This document shows, piece after piece, positions 59,839 through 64,000 of a stretch of 64,000 bases of DNA. The position numbers were made by a program, and so were the translations under genes. The notes beneath the pieces are model-generated. The model was not told the DNA's origin and did no database searches. It saw only the letters and a program-made list of their open reading frames with translations. The stretch is from Mycobacterium sp. OTB74 (lineage in GTDB: Bacteria; Actinomycetota; Actinomycetes; Mycobacteriales; Mycobacteriaceae): contig NZ_JARXVD010000001.1 in the NCBI RefSeq assembly GCF_029892685.1, forward strand, positions 576,962 to 640,961, in the 5' to 3' direction. The number at the start of each line of letters is the position of its first letter. The first letter of the stretch is position 1.

Positions 59839-60645
59839 TCAATTCATCCCGGGCATGTTCTTGAGCATGGGGCTGTCGGTCATGCACATCTTCCACTTGC
59901 CCGACTCTTTGCGGAAGTACATCTGCCCGCTGGGCAGCTGCCTGGAGCCAATGGTGCCCGAGACCGTCGCAGTGGCAGTGTCGCCGTCGACCTGAATGTT
60001 GCTGATGTTTGCCGATATGTCCGCTCGGCCAGCGCCTCCTGCGGTGCCGGCTCCGCCGGGAAGATTGCCGCCAAACCTGCCGGCGAGCTTCAAGTCGTTG
60101 GCGCACATGAGGTCCTGCGGACCGCTGGCGCCGTTGCTCTTGGAAAAGATGTTGCGGATCTGGTCCTCGTCGCTACCCGAGCCTGAGGCCTGCGAAGTCC
60201 CGCCCGCTGTGTTGCTGCTGGTGGAATCACCTTTGAGTACCAACCACCCAGCCAGACCCAGGCCGACTACGACGAGTACAACCAACCCGATGATCAGCGC
60301 TGTCTTGCCGTTGCTCGACGGCGGAGGTGGGGGGAAAGCGCCGCCGTAGCCCGGCATCCCCGGATAGCCGGGAACCTGGGGATACCCTCCGGACTGCCCG
60401 TAACCCATGGGCTGTCCGTACCCCGTCGGTTGTCCGTACCCCGTCGGTTGTCCGTACCCTGGGGCGCCAGGGTAACCGGGAGTACCTGGGGGCGGCGCGG
60501 GGTAACCATAACCAGCGGGCTGGCCAGGCGCGCCGTATCCGCCCTGCGGTGTGGGCCCCGGCGCCGCAGGGAAGCCTGCGGTCGGCTGTGGTGTCTGCCA
60601 CGGCTGGGCGCCCGGGGTTCCCGATCCGGACGGGGGATAAGTCAT
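59839..60645 (-). CDS. YGQP-repeat membrane protein, paralogue 1
   Basis: The 268-residue protein has a disordered N-terminus rich in Gly, Pro, Tyr and Gln (first 113 residues, with GYGQPT hexapeptides encoded by 18-bp repeats near 60413-60460), one membrane helix (about 115-136) and a C-terminal extracytoplasmic domain. That domain carries two cysteines found in all three paralogues (MCANDLK and [10 protein letters not shown]), probably a disulfide, and a shared [10 protein letters not shown] strand; it recalls small NTF2-like or DUF4878-type domains but I cannot assign it. It is one of three tandem copies between mutM and osmC, absent from this place in M. tuberculosis. Function unknown. 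Confidence 0.82.
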   Translation of the reverse strand: MTYPPSGSGTPGAQPWQTPQPTAGFPAAPGPTPQGGYGAPGQPAGYGYPAPPPGTPGYPGAPGYGQPTGYGQPTGYGQPMGYGQSGGYPQVPGYPGMPGYGGAFPPPPPSSNGKTALIIGLVVLVVVGLGLAGWLVLKGDSTSSNTAGGTSQASGSGSDEDQIRNIFSKSNGASGPQDLMCANDLKLAGRFGGNLPGGAGTAGGAGRADISANISNIQVDGDTATATVSGTIGSRQLPSGQMYFRKESGKWKMCMTDSPMLKNMPGMN

Positions 60646-60697
60646 GTGTGGTCACTCCCTGTGAAATGTGCTTGGTGCCAAACGTAACATCGGTATT
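60646..60697 (-). promoter_or_regulatory. Conserved leader/promoter of YGQP paralogue 1
   Basis: On the minus strand, gTGTTACGTT-like sequence (here atgttacgttt) is followed by agcacatttcacagggag and the start codon. The same blocks precede the other two paralogues. TACGTT fits a TANNNT -10 box, giving a leader of about 35 nt with a GGGAG ribosome site. Confidence 0.55.
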
Positions 60698-60820
60698 CGG
60701 GGTAGGCCCGTGCGAAGCGGTCACGGTACGTGCGCCGCAACGCGGTCCGAATCGCCAACAGTGATCGCACAAGTCACTAAGGACCGGCCGTCAGGTCGGG
60801 CAGCGCCGCTGCCCTTCCGG

Positions 60821-61828
60821 TCAGTTGGTGCCGAGGAGCTTTCTCTTGACGTCGGCCAACTTCGGATCGTCGCTCATGCAGAACGTCCAGTTGCCGCCTT
60901 CTTTGCGGAAGTAGACGCTCTTGCCGCGGCTGGTCGTGGCAATGGCCGTGTCGCCGGTGACCTGGATCTGGACCCGCTCGTCGCTGCTGTTGCCGTCATG
61001 ATCGTTGAATGCCGAATCGTCGGGTGTCTTCCCGAGTTTGGCAAGTGCGTCATACATCTTCAGATCGGTGGCGCACGAGTGTGCCTTCAGATCCTCGAAG
61101 CTGTGGACTGACGAGGCCACTTTGACGATCTGCGCTTCATCCGACGGTACCGATGGCCCGATACCGGAGCTTCCGCCACTGCCGCCGCTACCGGAACCGC
61201 CACCGCTGCCGACGCCACCACCGGTGTCGCTACTGGCATTGGTATCGCTGGTGGAGCCGGCACCGCTCGAACGTGACGGCCAGAACGCGAAGATCAACGC
61301 GCCGATCAGTACGACCACCACCACGGCGACCCCGGCAATGATCAGGCCCGTCGAGCGGCCCTGTTTGGGTGGCATTGCGCCGGGAAAGCCGGGGCCCATC
61401 GGATAACCGGGCCCCATTGGGTAACCGGGCCCCATTAGGTAACCGGGCATCTGGGAGCCGGGCTGTCCATAGGCACCTGGTTGTCCGTACATGCCGGGCT
61501 GGCCATATCCGGTCGGCTGTCCGTAGCCGCCCGGTTGCCCGTAACCGGTGGGCGGTCCGTAACCGGTGGGCGGTCCGTAACCGGTGGGCTGTCCGTAACC
61601 GGTGGGCTGTCCGTAACCAGGCGCGCCCCCAAACCCTTGCGGTGCAGCGGGATATCCCTGCGGGTAACCGGGAGAGTCGGGGTAATCCTGCGGGGCGCCC
61701 GAGGCAGCACCGGGGTAACCGGAGCCCGCGGGCTGTTCGCCGTACCCGCCTTGTTGGTACCCGGGGTTCGGCTGGGGTGTCTGCCAGGGCTGGCCACCTG
61801 GATCGGAGCCGAACGGGGGATAGGTCAT
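60821..61828 (-). CDS. YGQP-repeat membrane protein, paralogue 2
   Basis: The 335-residue protein has a longer low-complexity N-terminus (about 150 residues) with five or more hexapeptides of the type [12 protein letters not shown] (18-bp units near 61536-61620) and MGPGYP repeats, a membrane helix (LIIAGVAVVVVVLIGALIF), a Gly/Ser-rich linker and the shared C-terminal domain with HSCATDLKMYDAL and YFRKEGGNWTFCMSDDP. Both common cysteines are kept. The disordered cytoplasmic part beside a single helix and a small outer domain suggests a scaffold or sensor, but there is no direct evidence. MTYPP is the start in all three paralogues. Confidence 0.82.
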   Translation of the reverse strand: MTYPPFGSDPGGQPWQTPQPNPGYQQGGYGEQPAGSGYPGAASGAPQDYPDSPGYPQGYPAAPQGFGGAPGYGQPTGYGQPTGYGPPTGYGPPTGYGQPGGYGQPTGYGQPGMYGQPGAYGQPGSQMPGYLMGPGYPMGPGYPMGPGFPGAMPPKQGRSTGLIIAGVAVVVVVLIGALIFAFWPSRSSGAGSTSDTNASSDTGGGVGSGGGSGSGGSGGSSGIGPSVPSDEAQIVKVASSVHSFEDLKAHSCATDLKMYDALAKLGKTPDDSAFNDHDGNSSDERVQIQVTGDTAIATTSRGKSVYFRKEGGNWTFCMSDDPKLADVKRKLLGTN

Positions 61829-61880
61829 GTCATCGCTCTCTGTGAACTGTGCTCAGCCCAACGTAACACCGGCCAAAGTG
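61829..61880 (-). promoter_or_regulatory. Conserved leader/promoter of YGQP paralogue 2
   Basis: Read on the minus strand, ccggtgttacgttgggc precedes gagcacagttcacagagag and the ATG at 61828. It is almost identical to the block before paralogue 3 and similar to that of paralogue 1, showing that the duplication unit included the control region or that it is under constraint. Confidence 0.6.
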
Positions 61881-62001
61881 ACCGACCAGCGCAAGACAGT
61901 CACGATTGGGCTGGCTGTGCGCACCCTTCGGATCGGTGTGACCAGGCAGCGCGCAGTAGAAATCTGACGTCGGCGATTCGCTTCGAGACCGGCTCAGCGG
62001 G

Positions 62002-62871
62002 TCAGTTGTACATGCCTTTCATGAGGTTGGCGAATATCGGGTCATCTGTCAGACAAACCTTCCACTGACCGCCTTCCTTTCGGAGGCGAAGGCCGTGTCC
62101 CGCTTGGTTCTTGGGGACTGCGACTGCAGTATCGCCGTGGACCTGGATGTCACCGATCTCGTCCTTGGTGATGCGCGCATCCATACCTGCTAGCGGGGAG
62201 TCACCAGACGAGTTGTCCGTACCCAACGAGAACTGGTCGTAGAACTTCACGTCGTTGGCGCATGAGTGCGCTCTGAGATCGGCGTTGGTTTTGATGGACG
62301 TCAAGGTGTCGCGAATCTGTTCCTCATCAGAGCGCGCCGGCCAGAGGGCATAGGCCATCACACCGACCAGCGCGACCACCACGGCAAGGCCGACGATGAT
62401 CAGGCCAGTGGGCGGACCCTGCTTGGGCGGAGTCGCGCCGGGAAAACCTGGCCCCATCGGGTAACCGGGCACTGGGCCACCAGGCTGTCCATAGCCGCCC
62501 GGTTGCCCGTAAGCAGGTTGCCCGTAAGCAGGCTGCCCGTAGGCAGGCTGGCCGTAACCCGGTTGACCGTAGGCAGGTTGACCGTACGCAGGTTGGTCGT
62601 ACGCAGGTTGACCGTAGCCCGATGGCCCGTAGCCGGCTTGTCCGTAAGCAGGAGGTTGGCCATAGGCCGGCTCCGGCCCGTAGCCGGCCGGTTGTCCGTA
62701 GCCCGGCGCCGACTGGGGGCCGGGGTAGCCCTGCGGTGCGCCCGGCACCGCTGCGGGGTATGCCGGATCCGTGGATTGGCCGGGTTGGTTGGCGCCGTAT
62801 CCGCCCTGCGGCTGCTGAGGCGGCTGCCAGGGTTGGGTGCCGGGATCGGAGCCCGACGGGGGATAGGTCAT
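62002..62871 (-). CDS. YGQP-repeat membrane protein, paralogue 3
   Basis: The 289-residue protein has an N-terminal low-complexity part with about nine pentapeptides of the type AYGQP (15-bp DNA units, 62505-62640), a different period from the hexapeptides of the other two copies. A membrane helix follows ([21 protein letters not shown]), then the shared domain with [13 protein letters not shown] and [18 protein letters not shown]. No Ser/Gly linker is present. All three genes point the same way with spacers of 173-175 bp, each with its own leader. Function unknown. Confidence 0.82.
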   Translation of the reverse strand: MTYPPSGSDPGTQPWQPPQQPQGGYGANQPGQSTDPAYPAAVPGAPQGYPGPQSAPGYGQPAGYGPEPAYGQPPAYGQAGYGPSGYGQPAYDQPAYGQPAYGQPGYGQPAYGQPAYGQPAYGQPGGYGQPGGPVPGYPMGPGFPGATPPKQGPPTGLIIVGLAVVVALVGVMAYALWPARSDEEQIRDTLTSIKTNADLRAHSCANDVKFYDQFSLGTDNSSGDSPLAGMDARITKDEIGDIQVHGDTAVAVPKNQAGHGLRLRKEGGQWKVCLTDDPIFANLMKGMYN

Positions 62872-62920
62872 GTCGTCACTCTCCGTGAACTGTGCCTGTG
62901 CTTGACGTTACACCGGCAAA
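62872..62920 (-). promoter_or_regulatory. Conserved leader/promoter of YGQP paralogue 3
   Basis: Read on the minus strand, ccggtgtaacgtcaagcac precedes ggcacagttcacggagag and the ATG at 62871. The blocks match those of paralogues 1 and 2. The divergent osmC gene starts at 62992. Confidence 0.6.
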
Positions 62921-62991
62921 ACGGGCCCATCAGCGCATGGCAGTCGTGATTGGGTCGGCGGCGTCGATGGTGGGCACGGTACAAATGAGCA

Positions 62992-63420
62992 ATGACGGAA
63001 CTGTGGGTCGAACGGACCGGGGTGCGCCGCTACACCGGGCGCAGCACGCGTGGAGCTGAGGTTTTGGTCGGTTCCGAAGACGTCGACGGCGTTTTCACCC
63101 CGGGCGAGTTGCTGAAGATCGCATTGGCGGCCTGCAGCGGCATGAGCAGCGATCAACCACTGCGCACCCGCCTCGGTGACGACTACCAGACCACCATCCG
63201 AGTTTCGGGCCCCGCTGACCGCGAAAAAGAGGTCTACCCGAAGCTCGAAGAAGCCATGGAACTCGACCTGTCCGCGCTATCCGAGGACGACGTCAAGCGG
63301 CTCAAGATCGTCGTCGAGCGGGCCATCGACAAGGTGTGCACCGTGGGCCGCACACTCAAGGCCGGCACCGAGGTGACGTTCGAGTTCACCACCGCCCAAA
63401 CGGACAAACGGGCCGGATAG
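62992..63420 (+). CDS. OsmC-family peroxiredoxin-like protein (Rv2923c-like)
   Basis: The 142-residue protein has the OsmC/Ohr fold with two catalytic cysteines, Cys 48 in LAACSGMSSDQ and Cys 116 in KVCTVGRTLKAG. Such proteins reduce organic hydroperoxides with thiol partners; the M. tuberculosis homologue at this site is little studied. ATG 62992. Its last nine codons lie in repeat copy B, so the C-terminus (TAQTDKRAG) may be a late addition from the element. acyP begins 40 bp later. Confidence 0.9.
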   Translation: MTELWVERTGVRRYTGRSTRGAEVLVGSEDVDGVFTPGELLKIALAACSGMSSDQPLRTRLGDDYQTTIRVSGPADREKEVYPKLEEAMELDLSALSEDDVKRLKIVVERAIDKVCTVGRTLKAGTEVTFEFTTAQTDKRAG

Positions 63421-63454
63421 TGCGAGTAGATCCGGCCATTTCGTCGATCTCGGC
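63393..63454 (+). repeat. 62-bp dispersed 3'-end element, copy B (end of osmC)
   Basis: Starts inside the osmC 3' end and runs to 6 bp before acyP. It shares a perfect 27-bp core (63424-63450) with copy A and the first 23 bases with half copy D. GGCCGG can pair with CCGGCC inside it. The osmC stop codon (63418-63420) lies within it. Confidence 0.75.
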
Positions 63455-63460
63455 AGGCGC

Positions 63461-63739
63461 GTGAGCGAGCAGGTCCGGCTCTCGGCTTGGGTGCACGGCT
63501 ATGTCCAGGGCGTCGGGTTCCGTTGGTGGACCCGCGCCCGCGCGCTTGAGCTGGGCCTGACCGGCTATGCCAGCAACAAGCCCGACGGCCGGGTACACGT
63601 TGTCGCGCAAGGATCGCGGCCGGACTGCGAGCGGCTTTTGGACCTGTTGCGCAGCGGCACCACACCCGGAACGGTGAGCATGGTCGTTGAGGACTGGGCC
63701 GCGGCCGGGCCGCCGATTGAGGGCTTTATCGAGCGCTAG
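63461..63739 (+). CDS. acyP: Acylphosphatase
   Basis: The 92-residue enzyme hydrolyses acyl phosphates. Catalytic Arg 21 is in VQGVGFRWWTRARA and Asn 39 in GYASNKPDGRV, both typical. GTG 63461 starts the first strand (RLSAWVHGYV). In M. tuberculosis acyP is followed by smc; here an IS481-type element begins within a few bases of its stop. Confidence 0.96.
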   Translation: MSEQVRLSAWVHGYVQGVGFRWWTRARALELGLTGYASNKPDGRVHVVAQGSRPDCERLLDLLRSGTTPGTVSMVVEDWAAAGPPIEGFIER

Positions 63740-63783
63740 ATGTACTCGGCAGGGACGTTGTTGACGATTCGGCTGTGAGAAGG

Positions 63784-63839
63784 GAGGACCTCCGGGCTTA
63801 GTGGAGATGTCTGACGTCTTCACACACTCGGAGGTCCTC
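63784..63839 (+). promoter_or_regulatory. 11-bp inverted repeat before the transposase start
   Basis: gaggacctccg (63784-63794) is inversely repeated at 63829-63839 (cggaggtcctc) with a 34-nt loop. The right arm holds the ribosome-binding GGAGG and ends just before GTG 63840, so an RNA stem would mask translation of transposase, a common way to limit transposition from outside transcription. Confidence 0.6.
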
Positions 63840-64000
63840 GTGTCTCACGCTAGTGCCCGGTTGACCGTTCATGGTCGACAACTACTGGTCGATCGCATTC
63901 TGATCGGCGGCCGCAAACCCGCCCACGTCGCTGCCGAACTCGGTGTTTCCAGGCAGTGTGCGTACCGATGGGTGAATCGCTATCTCGCGGAAGGGCCAGC
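63840..64000 (+). CDS. IS481-family transposase, N-terminal part (cut by window edge)
   Basis: Only 53 codons are inside the window: an N-terminal helix-turn-helix (AHVAAELGVSRQCAYRWVNR) typical of IS481 transposases, preceded by VSHASARLTVHGRQLLVDRI. The DDE catalytic domain would lie beyond the edge, so completeness cannot be judged. GTG 63840 follows GGAGG in the inverted repeat. Confidence 0.85.
   Translation, partial: MSHASARLTVHGRQLLVDRILIGGRKPAHVAAELGVSRQCAYRWVNRYLAEGP

Larger units (their letters stand above)
63741..64000 (+). mobile_element. IS481-family insertion sequence, left part
   Basis: Sequence after the acyP stop is unlike its surroundings and leads into a transposase start. 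A TGT at 63741 would suit the end of an IS481-type element, but the exact terminus and any target duplication cannot be set because the right end is outside the window. Confidence 0.65.

Noticed and set aside
61530..61625. Repeats of 18 bp as a possible minisatellite or plus-strand gene
   Set aside because: They are in-frame GYGQPT codons of the minus-strand gene; the plus-strand frames over them lack any family features.
62500..62650. Regular 15-bp repeats resembling a CRISPR array
   Set aside because: The repeats are contiguous, without unique spacers, and encode AYGQP pentapeptides in frame within a coding gene.

Overview
The window is high-GC actinobacterial DNA. Gene content and order match the Mycobacterium tuberculosis segment from pfkA (Rv3010c) down to the acylphosphatase gene (Rv2922.1c), read in the opposite orientation. 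The following point to a non-pathogenic, probably fast-growing Mycobacterium/Mycolicibacterium: mycobacterial protein families (LppZ, Cfp6, SepIVA, MutT1, FbiD, the Lys/Ala-rich HupB tail), frequent GTG starts, many TANNNT -10 boxes placed for leaderless transcripts, and no PDIM/PGL lipid locus between coaD and sepIVA. The species cannot be fixed from this sequence alone.

Layout. 1-6 kb: end of pfkA, gatB, an unknown polytopic membrane protein, lppZ, a DoxX protein and a Cfp6-like protein. 6-15.7 kb: amino-acid biosynthesis, with ilvB-ilvN-ilvC behind a leader peptide (Leu-Val-Val-Ile codons) and a rho-independent attenuator, then serA-leuB. Three flavoenzyme genes on the minus strand lie between ilvC and serA. 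15.7-24.9 kb: an accessory stretch with a 690-residue Trp/Tyr/Pro-rich membrane protein, a DUF3556 protein, a PH-like protein, an MFS exporter, an orphan Hcp-like protein, an FAD oxidoreductase and an alpha/beta hydrolase. 24.9-31.8 kb: FAH-family protein, gltX, tRNA-Gln(CTG), tRNA-Glu(CTC), a small secreted protein, an IclR (LtbR/LeuR) regulator divergent from leuC-leuD, and hupB.

31.8-42 kb: mutT1-ppk-fbiD on the minus strand, then gpsA, a cystathionine gamma-lyase-like gene, ddl, a DUF3515 protein, thiL, ung and a rhomboid-like protein. 42-52 kb: rpmB, a DAK/FakA-like protein, recG, an HNH nuclease, two tandem aldo/keto reductases, lipN, and a DsbA-like/VKOR pair for disulfide formation. 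52-60 kb: pyc, rsmD (apparently starting at CTG), coaD, sepIVA, DUF177, rnc and mutM. 60-63 kb: three tandem paralogues with Tyr-Gly-Gln-Pro repeats. The window ends with osmC, acyP and the start of an IS481-type transposase, where smc would be expected.

The main regulatory and structural signals beyond genes are: the ilvB attenuator; a 62-bp element found at three gene 3' ends (plus a half copy); palindromic operator candidates in front of the MFS gene, the Hcp/FAD divergent pair and leuC; and a conserved leader in front of each of the three YGQP-repeat genes.
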